DNA of 15,733 nucleotides from Sulfurovum sp. (GCA_003978375.1 QNZW01000106.1:1-15733), one strand, 5' to 3'; shown: positions 7,759-14,335, counted from the first letter of the stretch. Notes: generated from the letters alone by a model not told the origin. Program-made: numbers and translations.

Positions 7759-9208
7759 GAGTTGATGGATTTTTCTTTATATTTCTTTTGCCTAAAGATA
7801 TGGGATATTCACGCAATGTACAAAGTCTTTTAGCATAAGCATCAATCTCACTCTCTTTGATGGCTTCAAAACATTTTATGTTGCTTGGTTTGATTGGTGT
7901 CGTAGTGTTATTATCCAAATTCATAAGATTTTTTGTAATCGCTTCAACCATGTCGAGTACAGACGAGACTTTGACTATCTCACAACGTGCATAGCGTGTA
8001 GCAGGAAAAGTAACTTCTGCTACACGTAAAGTAGGATCATCTCCAGGGATTTGCTGTGCACCAAAGAGAGGTTTGCTACCTACTGTAGCTGAAGCAAACG
8101 AAGGGATAAACGTGGCTAAGTGTCCAATGGCATTTTGTGTGCGAGTGTTTGTCTCTTTTTGTGTCCAATTTTTTTCTATTTTTGTCAGAAATGCATTGTC
8201 TAATTGTGGTTGGCAACTCTGTTTTGTATTCGCAACCAGTCCATTTTCATAAAGAGTAATCTCTTTTGTCATACCATGCAGCTGAAAATATCCTTGAGGG
8301 TAGGGAGTGAGTTGTCCCATACCTTTAGGTGTGCCACGTTCTCCATGAAAAATAATTTCTGGGAAATAAGTATTTTTTTCTTTCTCCCAATGGCTGATGT
8401 AAGCTGCCTTAAACTCAACCATACGCTCACATGGTACACCAATCATATCATCTATCTTCCCTGTTCTAAAACCCGCAGCATTGATGAGGTAATCAAATGT
8501 CTCATGGTGTATTTTTTTGTTTATTTCGTACTCTATCTGCCAAGAATCTGTTTTTTTATGGATATCTGTGACCTTGCTTTGATAATGTAGCGTGACATTG
8601 TCTAATGTATCTAGGGCTAATGAAGCAGATGCAGCTAATCTAAAAAGATTAAGTCCATATTCTTGTACCAAAATCAGTGGGAATTGGACTTTATCATAAG
8701 CAATCTCTTTGGCTACAGGTATCATCCAATCATCTGCACTTTGAGGTTGCTGTGGTGTAGTTTGCTTGGACAAGTTTTTGAGCGTATCGTGGTTATAGAG
8801 TTTAAAATACTCTTCACTTTTCCCCAAAACTTCATTTGCCTTATCTTTTTCAATAAGTTTTGCATAAGTCTTTTGAAGTAGCTTGAGACGAGGCAATAGG
8901 TTAGCAGTATGATTTGTGCAGTAGGTAGGCAATGCAATGACAGTAGGACGATAATCAACCACATGAGGATAAAAACGTAAGAAGTCTATTGATTGTTTAA
9001 GAAGTGTCACGCATTGGGCATCAGAGATATCTGGATAGAGATTTCCTCCTGCATGAAGATGGCAAAATGGTGGCCCACAAACCAAACTTTTTTCTTGCTC
9101 AAATAGTGTAACATGAAAACCTAAATGAGATAAATATAATGCTGTAGTAACACCAGAAACACCTCCCCCTATAATGGCTATTTTTGCGTTATTTTTTAAC
9201 GTTGACAT
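7733..9208 (-). CDS. FAD-dependent oxidoreductase of the DAO superfamily, substrate unknown
   Basis: A flavoprotein with the D-amino-acid-oxidase fold. The FAD-binding dinucleotide motif IIGGGVSGVTTALYLSHLGFHVTLFEQ (12-38) has GxGxxG glycines at 14, 16 and 19 and Glu37 for the ribose. The later LINAAGFRTGKI block is the second FAD contact typical of this superfamily. 491 residues is longer than glycine oxidase. Cys44, Cys49, His50 and His52 cluster in CGPPFCHLHAGGN, which I cannot assign to a named enzyme. Because thiL lies next to it, a ThiO-like glycine oxidase role crossed my mind, but the genes converge and the length does not fit. It is last in a same-strand series after gph. Purine-rich AAGGAG and GAGAGGG precede the ATG, and TACAAT (9238-9243) may be its own -10. 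No signal peptide is visible. Confidence 0.75.
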   Translation of the reverse strand: MSTLKNNAKIAIIGGGVSGVTTALYLSHLGFHVTLFEQEKSLVCGPPFCHLHAGGNLYPDISDAQCVTLLKQSIDFLRFYPHVVDYRPTVIALPTYCTNHTANLLPRLKLLQKTYAKLIEKDKANEVLGKSEEYFKLYNHDTLKNLSKQTTPQQPQSADDWMIPVAKEIAYDKVQFPLILVQEYGLNLFRLAASASLALDTLDNVTLHYQSKVTDIHKKTDSWQIEYEINKKIHHETFDYLINAAGFRTGKIDDMIGVPCERMVEFKAAYISHWEKEKNTYFPEIIFHGERGTPKGMGQLTPYPQGYFQLHGMTKEITLYENGLVANTKQSCQPQLDNAFLTKIEKNWTQKETNTRTQNAIGHLATFIPSFASATVGSKPLFGAQQIPGDDPTLRVAEVTFPATRYARCEIVKVSSVLDMVEAITKNLMNLDNNTTTPIKPSNIKCFEAIKESEIDAYAKRLCTLREYPISLGKRNIKKNPSTPKNDDFDI

Positions 9209-9237
9209 CCCTCTATCCCTCTCCTTACTTTAGATAT

Positions 9238-9243
9238 ATTGTA
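9238..9243 (-). promoter_or_regulatory. Possible -10 box for the FAD oxidoreductase gene
   Basis: The minus strand reads TACAAT in an AT-rich setting. A start near 9231 would give a leader of about 23 bases that retains AAGGAG (9221-9226). It lies in the 85-base gap after gph. No -35 is seen. Confidence 0.3.
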
Positions 9244-9293
9244 TTCCAAATGATGCAACAAAAATCATATGACTGTTCATCCTATTGCACCAT

Positions 9294-9968
9294 TTAGTGT
9301 ATGAGATCTTTAAAATCATTGATGATAATGCTAGGATGATATAGGGCTATATCTTCTCCATAATTATATCCATATGTGACAGCAATAGAATCCATCTGAC
9401 AAGCATTGGCTGCTTGTATATCATTTTTAGAATCTCCTATCATGACACTTTGTGTGATATCTATACCTAAAGTATTACAGACATAAAGCAGTGGTAGAGA
9501 ATCTGGCTTCTTTTTCTCTAGGCTATCTCCACCAAGGATGATTTCAAAAAAACCATCTAAAGCGAGTTTTTTTAAAATAGGTTCAATAAATTGAAAAGGT
9601 TTATTGCTCACCAGACTTAACCTGTAGCCTTTAGATTTTAAAGAAGTAAGTGTCTCTTTTACATGAGGATAGGGCTTTGTAGCGACACAAAGATTTTTTT
9701 CATACAGCTTTAAAAATAGTGCGAGTGCATCAGAAAGATAAGATTTGTCCAGAGTGGTATCTACTTCTTTTTTGCCACTTAAAGCACGCCAAACAAGCGT
9801 ATGTGCTCCATTGCCTACCCAACCATGAATTATCTCTTCTTTAAAAGGATTTTTCCCTAGTTTTTCCAGCATAAGATTGACAGAAATAGCCAAATCCAAG
9901 GCAGAGTGTATAAGTGTTCCGTCAAGATCAAAAATAAGAAGTTTTTTATTTACCAATTTGCTGTTCAT
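9294..9968 (-). CDS. gph: HAD-family phosphatase, probably phosphoglycolate phosphatase
   Basis: Removes 2-phosphoglycolate, formed by oxidative DNA damage repair or by carbon fixation, by hydrolysing it to glycolate. 224 residues, matching the Gph/PGP subfamily (HAD subclass IA). Motif I is FDLDGTLI (13-20), with nucleophile Asp14 and acid/base Asp16. The cap region has the Gph-like GWVGNGAHTLVWRAL. Motif II is LVSNKP, motif III Lys is in EKKKPDSLP, and motif IV is IGDSKND. Specificity within HAD is inferred mainly from the GWVGNG cap block; a PpaX-like or other phosphosugar phosphatase cannot be excluded. It lies 35 bases after truD on the same strand, probably cotranscribed. No clear Shine-Dalgarno precedes the ATG. 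Confidence 0.82.
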   Translation of the reverse strand: MNSKLVNKKLLIFDLDGTLIHSALDLAISVNLMLEKLGKNPFKEEIIHGWVGNGAHTLVWRALSGKKEVDTTLDKSYLSDALALFLKLYEKNLCVATKPYPHVKETLTSLKSKGYRLSLVSNKPFQFIEPILKKLALDGFFEIILGGDSLEKKKPDSLPLLYVCNTLGIDITQSVMIGDSKNDIQAANACQMDSIAVTYGYNYGEDIALYHPSIIINDFKDLIH

Positions 9969-10003
9969 ACTTCGAAATGTATCTAAATTTAAAATAAATT
10001 TGC

Positions 10004-11122
10004 TTAATAAAACTTTTTTTGAGGTGCTTCTTTTTTCTCTTTGAGAGAAAATTTCCCAATCTCTTCTAAAAAGGTCGTAGCATAAGAGCCTTTAGGTAAA
10101 TAAAAATCCACAGTAAGCATTTTTTTACTGGCATCATAGATGCTGTTAACCTCTTCTGGCCATATCCATGCAAAACGTCTGTCTCCTTTTAGGCTACTTA
10201 GTTCTGTATCATCAAATGCTTCTTCTAAGTATCTGGCATCATTTTGAGCACGGATGACATGATGTCCACAAAGTAAGCCTGTAGGAGAGAGCTTTTTTTG
10301 GAAAAAGTGTTCAGAAGCATTTTGCATATCGTAAGCAAATGTTGTTTTGCCATAGGGGTATGGCATCATCACGTCTCCTAAAAAGAGTTTGAAAAATGGT
10401 TTTTGTTTAGCAAGTGCTTCAATCAACTCTTTTGGGTAGTCCAATTGTAAACTTGCCTCTTGCATTGGTTTATTTTGGATGACACTAGAGATTTTTATTC
10501 GTGAAGATAACCATGTGTTGTAGAGATAACTTTGATAAGCAGCAACAAGAAGCTTCTCTTTGCTTCCTCTAAGTTTTTTTCCAGAATGTGCTATCTCTTT
10601 ACCTTGTAGATAAGAGAGAGCATCTTCGCCAAAACGTTGATAGCCATAGTAGTTTGGTATGCCTTTTTCTTGCATCTCTTTGGCGATTGTCTCAAAATGC
10701 TTTGCATCTGTTTGGTGCATATGATGGAGTACAATAGAAAAACGATTGCCTTTGAGATGCCCTATTTTAATAGGCGTTTTGTTGTAAGTCTGTTCAAGTA
10801 TCTTTATACGTTCAGTGGTAAGGTTTTTATACATATCTTTTTCATACTGTTTTGGTATAGAGATATACTGAATAGAGGTTGCATTTTTGTCTTTAAGTCC
10901 TGCGTAGCCTATATCGCGTTCGTTTGCTCCTGTGGCTTTTGCCAATACGGTAATAAGCTTCCAAGTACTCATGTCAGTTTTTTGGATTTTGAGTATCAGA
11001 TAGTTTCCTTTACCTGAAAAAGTATAAAGAGGTATCTCTTCTACAAAAAAACGTTCTATGGTTTGTTTAAAATCAAAAGAGAGTGGGGTGTGAGTATACG
11101 CATAATGTTTTATAAAGTTCAT
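10004..11122 (-). CDS. truD: tRNA pseudouridine(13) synthase TruD
   Basis: Converts U13 of tRNA-Glu, and probably other RNA sites, to pseudouridine. 372 residues. The N-terminal block has RFFVEEIPLYTFSGKGNYLIL (24-44). The catalytic motif GYAGLKDKNATSIQYISIP (72-90) has the active-site Asp78. KGNRFSIVLHHM follows, then NYYGYQRFGEDA (157-168), all hallmarks of the TruD family rather than TruA, TruB or RluA. The TRUD insertion domain follows, and the C-terminus ends in a Lys-rich run. The ATG at 11122 has no Shine-Dalgarno but sits six bases after TATACT. A perfect 18-base palindrome lies just upstream. It is followed by gph after a 35-base gap. Confidence 0.93.
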   Translation of the reverse strand: MNFIKHYAYTHTPLSFDFKQTIERFFVEEIPLYTFSGKGNYLILKIQKTDMSTWKLITVLAKATGANERDIGYAGLKDKNATSIQYISIPKQYEKDMYKNLTTERIKILEQTYNKTPIKIGHLKGNRFSIVLHHMHQTDAKHFETIAKEMQEKGIPNYYGYQRFGEDALSYLQGKEIAHSGKKLRGSKEKLLVAAYQSYLYNTWLSSRIKISSVIQNKPMQEASLQLDYPKELIEALAKQKPFFKLFLGDVMMPYPYGKTTFAYDMQNASEHFFQKKLSPTGLLCGHHVIRAQNDARYLEEAFDDTELSSLKGDRRFAWIWPEEVNSIYDASKKMLTVDFYLPKGSYATTFLEEIGKFSLKEKKEAPQKKFY

Positions 11123-11128
11123 AATGAA

Positions 11129-11134
11129 AGTATA
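11129..11134 (-). promoter_or_regulatory. -10 box TATACT six bases before the truD ATG
   Basis: The minus strand reads TATACT, then TTCATT, then the ATG at 11122. Transcription would be expected to start on or next to the A of the ATG, and no Shine-Dalgarno is present. The spacing matches that at the M15 peptidase and helicase genes. Confidence 0.45.
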
Positions 11135-11143
11135 GCGTATTTG

Positions 11144-11161
11144 TGTAGGCAGTTGCCTACA
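11144..11161. promoter_or_regulatory. Perfect 18-base palindrome TGTAGGCAGTTGCCTACA between dodecin and truD
   Basis: An 8-bp arm on each side of a central GT. As RNA it folds as a stem of up to about 10 pairs with an AGTT loop (11141-11164). It may be a terminator for the dodecin gene that ends at 11173, though no T-run follows it on that strand. It may instead be an operator: it is centred about 30 bases before the predicted truD transcription start, where a bound protein would block RNA polymerase. Confidence 0.45.
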
Positions 11162-11172
11162 TAAAAAGAAGA

Positions 11173-11376
11173 TTATTTAACTACGAAAGAAATCTTTGCA
11201 TTAATTCTATATTTGGTAATTTTGTTTCCATCTACTTTTGCACTCATATTTACAATATTGATAGATTTAATTCCCTTAATACTTTTACTTGCTGATCTTA
11301 CTGCACCTGCGGCTGCATCTTCCCATGATTTATCTGATTGTGCTAAAACTTCGATGACTTTAACTACTTTTGACAT
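11173..11376 (-). CDS. Dodecin-family flavin-binding protein
   Basis: Dodecins are small proteins that assemble into hollow 12-mers and bind or store flavins such as riboflavin, FMN or FAD. 67 residues, the usual size. VVKVIEVLAQSDKSWEDAAAGAVRSASKSIKGI matches the family pattern, with Trp18 (SWEDA) as the flavin-stacking residue. The second half (INIVNMSAKVDGNKITKYRINAKISFVV) gives the typical strands, with DGKIxxYR. The start is supported by AAAAGGA at 11383-11389, six bases from the ATG. It lies between the TauE-type membrane protein (57-base gap) and truD (50-base gap) on the same strand. A -10 may be TACAAT (11410-11415); TATAAT at 11390-11395 is too close, as it would remove the ribosome site. 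Confidence 0.93.
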   Translation of the reverse strand: MSKVVKVIEVLAQSDKSWEDAAAGAVRSASKSIKGIKSINIVNMSAKVDGNKITKYRINAKISFVVK

Positions 11377-11432
11377 TATTTTTCCTTTTATTATATTAGA
11401 ATTTATTTTATTGTAACACTTTCAAGCTTAGA

Positions 11433-12260
11433 TTAACCACACTTTCCTGGTGCACATTTCATCCCATTGAATTTACCCATGAGTGTTGTATTTTCTTCAA
11501 AACTCTCTTGATGCATCTTGTCCATCATGGCTTTCATCTGTTCTGGGTGAGCAATAAATTGATAGCCTTTATAGAGTGTGAAGACACCATAGAGGAGTAC
11601 AAGAAAGGCTGCAAATTTCATCATGATATCTCGTAGTGATCCACGTTGCAAAAATTTTGTAATAAAGCCCAAAAAGAAAAGTGCAGGAATGGTAGCTAAA
11701 CCAAATGTAGCCATGACTAAAGCACCTTTTAGAGGCGTTGCTGTACTTGCTGCAAACACAGCAAAAGAGTAAACCAATCCACACGGAATTATACCATTTA
11801 ACATCCCTAAAAGATAAAAACTCATATAACGTTTGGAACCGATAAGTTTTCTAAAAGCATTTTGATACCAATGATATTTAGAAACAGACCACTCTGCAGA
11901 ATTTAAAAATTTGAGATTACCAAGTAAAGAGAGTCCTGCCAATATCATAAGCACTCCTGTGAGTACAAAAAGTACTCCTTTGGCAGTAGGTGTAAAGGCT
12001 ATGACTTGACCAATGGCCCCAAAGATGGCACCTAAAATCATATAGGTTGTTACCCGTCCAAAATTGTATGCAAGGTGTGCGAATGTTTGATAGATATAGG
12101 TTGAGGTGGGAGATATTTTATTGGAACTGTAGGCAATGACAATCCCTCCACACATACCAACACAGTGTCCTATGGAGCCTAAAAATGCTGTGGTGAGTAT
12201 GATTATTAGATCAATATTGCCCATAATATATGCCTTTTGGATGTCATTGAAATGATACAT
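11433..12260 (-). CDS. TauE/SafE-like (DsbD_2 / UreH-type) membrane protein with Met/Cys-rich C-terminal tail
   Basis: An inner-membrane transport-type protein. Members of this group are named sulfite exporter TauE/SafE family and often sit near cytochrome oxidase or copper genes. Six hydrophobic segments are visible (about 16-40, 62-88, 95-115, 146-172, 178-200 and 212-233). The family motifs are GHCVGMCGG (31-39) and NGIIPCGLVYS (155-165), both with conserved Cys in membrane segments. The tail after residue 234 is rich in Met and His and ends in MKCAPGKCG, suggesting a metal site, possibly copper. The ATG at 12260 has AAGG five bases upstream. The ATG at 12224 (Met13) also has AAGG upstream and starts where family members usually do, so either is possible. 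Substrate unknown. Confidence 0.82.
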   Translation of the reverse strand: MYHFNDIQKAYIMGNIDLIIILTTAFLGSIGHCVGMCGGIVIAYSSNKISPTSTYIYQTFAHLAYNFGRVTTYMILGAIFGAIGQVIAFTPTAKGVLFVLTGVLMILAGLSLLGNLKFLNSAEWSVSKYHWYQNAFRKLIGSKRYMSFYLLGMLNGIIPCGLVYSFAVFAASTATPLKGALVMATFGLATIPALFFLGFITKFLQRGSLRDIMMKFAAFLVLLYGVFTLYKGYQFIAHPEQMKAMMDKMHQESFEENTTLMGKFNGMKCAPGKCG

Positions 12261-12327
12261 TAATGCCTTGTCTTAGAGAATATATAGACACTCTAGTGCA
12301 TCATTTTTGTTTAATTTGTAAAACTAT

Positions 12328-12335
12328 AGTATACT
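12328..12335. promoter_or_regulatory. Palindromic AGTATACT: possible shared -10 for divergent genes
   Basis: AGTATACT reads TATACT on both strands (plus 12330-12335, minus 12328-12333). On the plus strand it would start the TerB-like/acylphosphatase operon near 12342. On the minus strand it would give the TauE-type gene a leader of about 60 bases. A second minus-strand candidate, TATATT (12279-12284), is nearer that gene. Confidence 0.4.
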
Positions 12336-12362
12336 TTTGTTAAAAAAGTGTTAAGGATGGCT

Positions 12363-12806
12363 GTGTTAAAAAGACTAAAACGTAGAATCATAAAAATGTT
12401 TAGAGAATTTTTAGTCCATCATAACAGTTCTTTGGAATATAGAGCGAAGTTATTAACGTTGATTGTCTCTGCAAATGGTGAGATTTCTGAGTGTGAAAAA
12501 CAAAAACTCAAAGAGGTAGCACATAGTATTTATGCTGATGATATAGATCGTGCTATGTTACTTATTGATACTGTCCATGAATATCATAAAAAAATTATCA
12601 CTAACAACGGATTGGATTTTGAGCATTTGATTCGTTTGGTCGAAAAGGAGACCAAAGAGGTCAAGCGTTTTGCCCAAAAGATAGATATAAATCTTTTAAA
12701 AGAGTTTAGTGAGTGTATAGAAGAAGAGGAAGAAGAAGAGGTTTTATTTAACCAGCGTCTGATAGAATTTTTAGAAAACCTAAAGGATGAGTATGGCGTA
12801 CTATAG
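12363..12806 (+). CDS. TerB-like small protein of unknown role
   Basis: The middle of the protein resembles the helical TerB / tellurite-resistance-like fold: LLTLIVSANGEISECEKQKLKEVAHSIYADD, with an acidic helix-loop pattern. The assignment rests on pattern only. The N-terminus is very basic (MLKRLKRRIIKMFREF) and could form an amphipathic membrane-binding helix. The C-terminus is acidic, with seven Glu in a row coded by GAA/GAG repeats. I chose the GTG at 12363, giving 147 residues, because AAGGA (12353-12357) is correctly spaced from it. The ATG at 12357 overlaps that ribosome site, and a GTG at 12348 has none. The 3' end overlaps the acylphosphatase start by 14 bases, so the two are coupled. 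No other ter gene is present, so tellurite resistance is not implied. Confidence 0.6.
   Translation: MLKRLKRRIIKMFREFLVHHNSSLEYRAKLLTLIVSANGEISECEKQKLKEVAHSIYADDIDRAMLLIDTVHEYHKKIITNNGLDFEHLIRLVEKETKEVKRFAQKIDINLLKEFSECIEEEEEEEVLFNQRLIEFLENLKDEYGVL
12782..12786 (+). promoter_or_regulatory. Ribosome site AAAGG that decides the acylphosphatase start
   Basis: AAAGG directly touches an ATG at 12787, too close to work there. It lies six bases before the ATG at 12793, which is therefore the likely start. The same arrangement (AAGG-ATGNNN-start codon) occurs at the TerB-like gene upstream. Confidence 0.6.
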
Positions 12807-13068
12807 ATTTATTATTTATGGTGAGGTACAATGCGTGTATTATCGCAAATTTGTCTCTCAAGCAATGATGAAGAAACAGTTTAAAGGGTATATACGAAAT
12901 CTTAGTGATGGCACGGTAGAGGTTGTTGCTGAGGTTTTTGATGATGACTTTGAAAGTGTTATGAAAATACTTAACGAAGGATCGCCACTTTCAAAAGTAA
13001 AAAATATAAACTATGAAGTTGTAGAAGATGTAACCTTTCGCACGGATGGTTTTGAGATAAGGCAATAA
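12793..13068 (+). CDS. acyP: Acylphosphatase with Gly-to-Cys change in the phosphate-binding loop
   Basis: Small enzyme that hydrolyses acyl phosphates such as acetyl phosphate or 1,3-bisphosphoglycerate. From the ATG at 12793 it is 91 residues, the normal size, with the ferredoxin-like fold pattern: YRFIIYGEVQCVYYRKFV, then GYIRNLSDGTVEVVAE. The catalytic Arg (Arg18, in VYYR) and Asn (Asn36, in RNLSDG) are both present. The usual loop is VQGVxYR, and here it is VQCVYYR: the Gly before Val is Cys14, coded TGC. This may be a natural variant with altered loop flexibility or redox sensitivity. The gene overlaps the TerB-like gene by 14 bases and is followed by the Cys-rich gene after one base, so the three are probably one operon. 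Confidence 0.9.
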   Translation: MAYYRFIIYGEVQCVYYRKFVSQAMMKKQFKGYIRNLSDGTVEVVAEVFDDDFESVMKILNEGSPLSKVKNINYEVVEDVTFRTDGFEIRQ

Positions 13069-13069
13069 T

Positions 13070-13267
13070 ATGGCAAGTGGTTGGGGATGCCAATTTACAG
13101 GCACAAAAGAAGAAGACAAAGAGTGGTGTCTTAAGCTTCATCATCATTGTGAACCAGGATGCAAAGGTTGTATTATAGCTGGGCAAGTAAACTTTACTCA
13201 ACTCACTATTTCACAAGAACAAGAAAAGAAAATAAAAAGAAGATCAGACAATCCTTTAGAAAGATAG
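13070..13267 (+). CDS. Small cysteine-rich protein of unknown function (candidate metal binder)
   Basis: 65 residues that I do not recognise as a named family. The first half holds five Cys and a His cluster: GWGC (Cys7), DKEWC (Cys20), HHHC (Cys27), PGC (Cys31) and KGC (Cys34). The spacing C-x3-C-x2-C is preceded by three His, a plausible zinc or iron-sulfur site. The second half is polar and ends with a basic stretch (KKIKRRS). There is no signal peptide or membrane segment. The ATG follows the acylphosphatase stop by one base with AAGG about seven bases upstream (in TAAGGCA), so it is translated by coupling. Its last codons and stop form part of the operon's terminator hairpin. That it is a real gene is supported by the coupling, its composition and the absence of a longer ORF there. 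Confidence 0.7.
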   Translation: MASGWGCQFTGTKEEDKEWCLKLHHHCEPGCKGCIIAGQVNFTQLTISQEQEKKIKRRSDNPLER

Positions 13268-13279
13268 TTTCTAAAGGAT
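13251..13279 (+). terminator. 12-bp perfect hairpin at the end of the acylphosphatase operon
   Basis: ATCCTTTAGAAA (13251-13262) and TTTCTAAAGGAT (13268-13279) pair perfectly around the 5-base loop GATAG, followed by ATTT. The loop contains the TAG stop (13265-13267) of the Cys-rich gene. A terminating ribosome would cover the 5' arm, so folding may depend on translation. The following T-run is short. Confidence 0.65.
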
Positions 13280-13307
13280 ATTTAACAAATGTCTAGTTAA
13301 ATTTTGT

Positions 13308-13313
13308 TAAAAT
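13308..13313 (+). promoter_or_regulatory. Possible -10 box for rplI-hslV-hslU
   Basis: TAAAAT in the 79-base AT-rich gap before rplI would start transcription near 13320 and leave a leader of about 27 bases with AAGGAG at 13335-13340. A TTAACA at 13282-13287 is too far away to be a good -35. The placement is tentative. Confidence 0.35.
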
Positions 13314-13346
13314 CATAGCAATATTATCCATTATAAGGAGCAAATA

Positions 13347-13790
13347 ATGAAAGTACTATTAGTAAAAGATGTAAAAGCTTTAGGTAAAGCAGGTGAGATT
13401 AAAGAAGTAAAAGACGGTTATGGTCAAAATTTTCTCATAGGCAAAGGATTGGCAAAATTGGCTACACCTGATGTGATAGAAACATGGCAAGCCCAGAAAG
13501 AAAAAGAGGCACAAGATCTTAAAGAGGAACTTGCGCGTCTTGAAACAGAACAAGCAACATTAGAAGAAAAAGAGGTAAAAATAGAAAAAGCCAAAGCCCC
13601 TGTAGGTATTCAAGGTTCAGTAGGTAATGGAGATATTGCTAGTGCTATTTTAGAGCAGCTTCATATAGAGGTGGATAAAAAGAATATCCATCTTAAAAAA
13701 GCACTTAAATCTGAAGGGATTCATGAGATAGATATCAAACTTGGTCATGGTATTCATGCTACCCTTAGGGTCAATGTAGTAGGTGTGTAA
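13347..13790 (+). CDS. rplI: 50S ribosomal protein L9
   Basis: Binds 23S rRNA near the base of the L1 stalk of the large subunit and affects frame maintenance. 147 residues, the normal length. The N-terminal RNA-binding domain shows [36 protein letters not shown] (1-36), with the conserved GKxGxxxxVxxGYxxNFLxxxxxA pattern. A long charged helix follows (about 45-78), then the C-terminal domain ([12 protein letters not shown] to the end). Start strongly supported by AAGGAG six bases upstream. It is usually found with rpsF, ssb and rpsR in other bacteria; here it leads hslV, with which its stop overlaps by one base (TAATG). Confidence 0.98.
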   Translation: MKVLLVKDVKALGKAGEIKEVKDGYGQNFLIGKGLAKLATPDVIETWQAQKEKEAQDLKEELARLETEQATLEEKEVKIEKAKAPVGIQGSVGNGDIASAILEQLHIEVDKKNIHLKKALKSEGIHEIDIKLGHGIHATLRVNVVGV

Positions 13791-14335
13791 TGTTTCATGC
13801 GACAACGATACTTGGGTATAAAGCAGAGGGTAAAGCTGTTATTGGTGGTGATGGGCAAGTAAGCTTTGGCGATACTGTGCTTAAAGGGAATGCAACAAAG
13901 ATACGTACACTTTATGAAGGTAAAGTTTTAGCAGGTTTTGCAGGAAGTACAGCAGATGCATTTAATCTTTTTGATATGTTTGAGACTATACTTGCTGAAA
14001 AAAAAGGTGATTTATTTAAATCAGTCATTGGTTTTTCTAAAATGTGGCGTAAAGACAAGCAACTTCGTCAGCTTGAAGCGATGATGATAGTATTAAATAA
14101 AGAACATATTTTTATACTCTCTGGTACAGGAGATGTGGTCGAACCAGAAGATGGCAAAATAGCAGCGATTGGTTCTGGCGGTAACTATGCTATTGCTGCA
14201 GCAAGAGCTTTAGACAAACATGCCAATTTGGAAGCAAAAGATTTGGTACGAGAATCACTTGAAGTTGCTGGAAATATTTGTATTTATACAAATAAAAATA
14301 TTAAGTTATTGGAACTAGAAAATGAAAATGGATAA
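13790..14335 (+). CDS. hslV: ATP-dependent protease peptidase subunit HslV (ClpQ)
   Basis: Proteolytic double-hexamer ring of the HslUV (ClpYQ) complex in the cytoplasm, a bacterial relative of the proteasome beta subunit. 181 residues. The N-terminus is [10 protein letters not shown]: the catalytic Thr is Thr5, so a four-residue MFHA leader must be removed, whereas E. coli loses only Met. Further family blocks are [10 protein letters not shown] (18-27), [24 protein letters not shown] (35-58, with Lys37 in the active site), [15 protein letters not shown], and [16 protein letters not shown]. The short leader is shared, as I recall it, with the Helicobacter protein. The ATG overlaps the rplI stop by one base, and the 3' end overlaps hslU by 14 bases, so the genes are coupled. 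Confidence 0.97.
   Translation: MFHATTILGYKAEGKAVIGGDGQVSFGDTVLKGNATKIRTLYEGKVLAGFAGSTADAFNLFDMFETILAEKKGDLFKSVIGFSKMWRKDKQLRQLEAMMIVLNKEHIFILSGTGDVVEPEDGKIAAIGSGGNYAIAAARALDKHANLEAKDLVRESLEVAGNICIYTNKNIKLLELENENG

Noticed and set aside
8722..8964. Open frame of 80 codons on the minus strand inside the FAD oxidoreductase gene, and similar frames in other genes.
   Set aside because: They lie wholly within well-supported genes in another frame, have no ribosome site and no recognisable domain.
9969..10003. A leaderless start for gph like the three TATACT genes.
   Set aside because: No TATACT-like box lies at the right distance, and the gene is 35 bases after truD, so cotranscription is simpler.
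12720..12742. GAA/GAG repeat coding seven Glu as a variable microsatellite.
   Set aside because: The repeat is imperfect, mixing GAA and GAG, and acidic C-termini are common. There is no sign of length variation.
12363..12806. Tellurite resistance or phage-defence role for the TerB-like gene.
   Set aside because: No other ter genes or defence genes are present and the match is to a general helical fold only.
13148..13171. C-x3-C-x2-C in the small Cys-rich protein, the pattern of radical SAM enzymes.
   Set aside because: The protein has only 65 residues and no radical SAM barrel. The spacing alone is not evidence; simple metal binding is more likely.
13997..14004. Run of eight A in hslV, and other 7-8 base homopolymers, as phase-variation tracts.
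   Set aside because: The runs are short, lie in housekeeping genes with intact frames, and are expected in AT-rich DNA.
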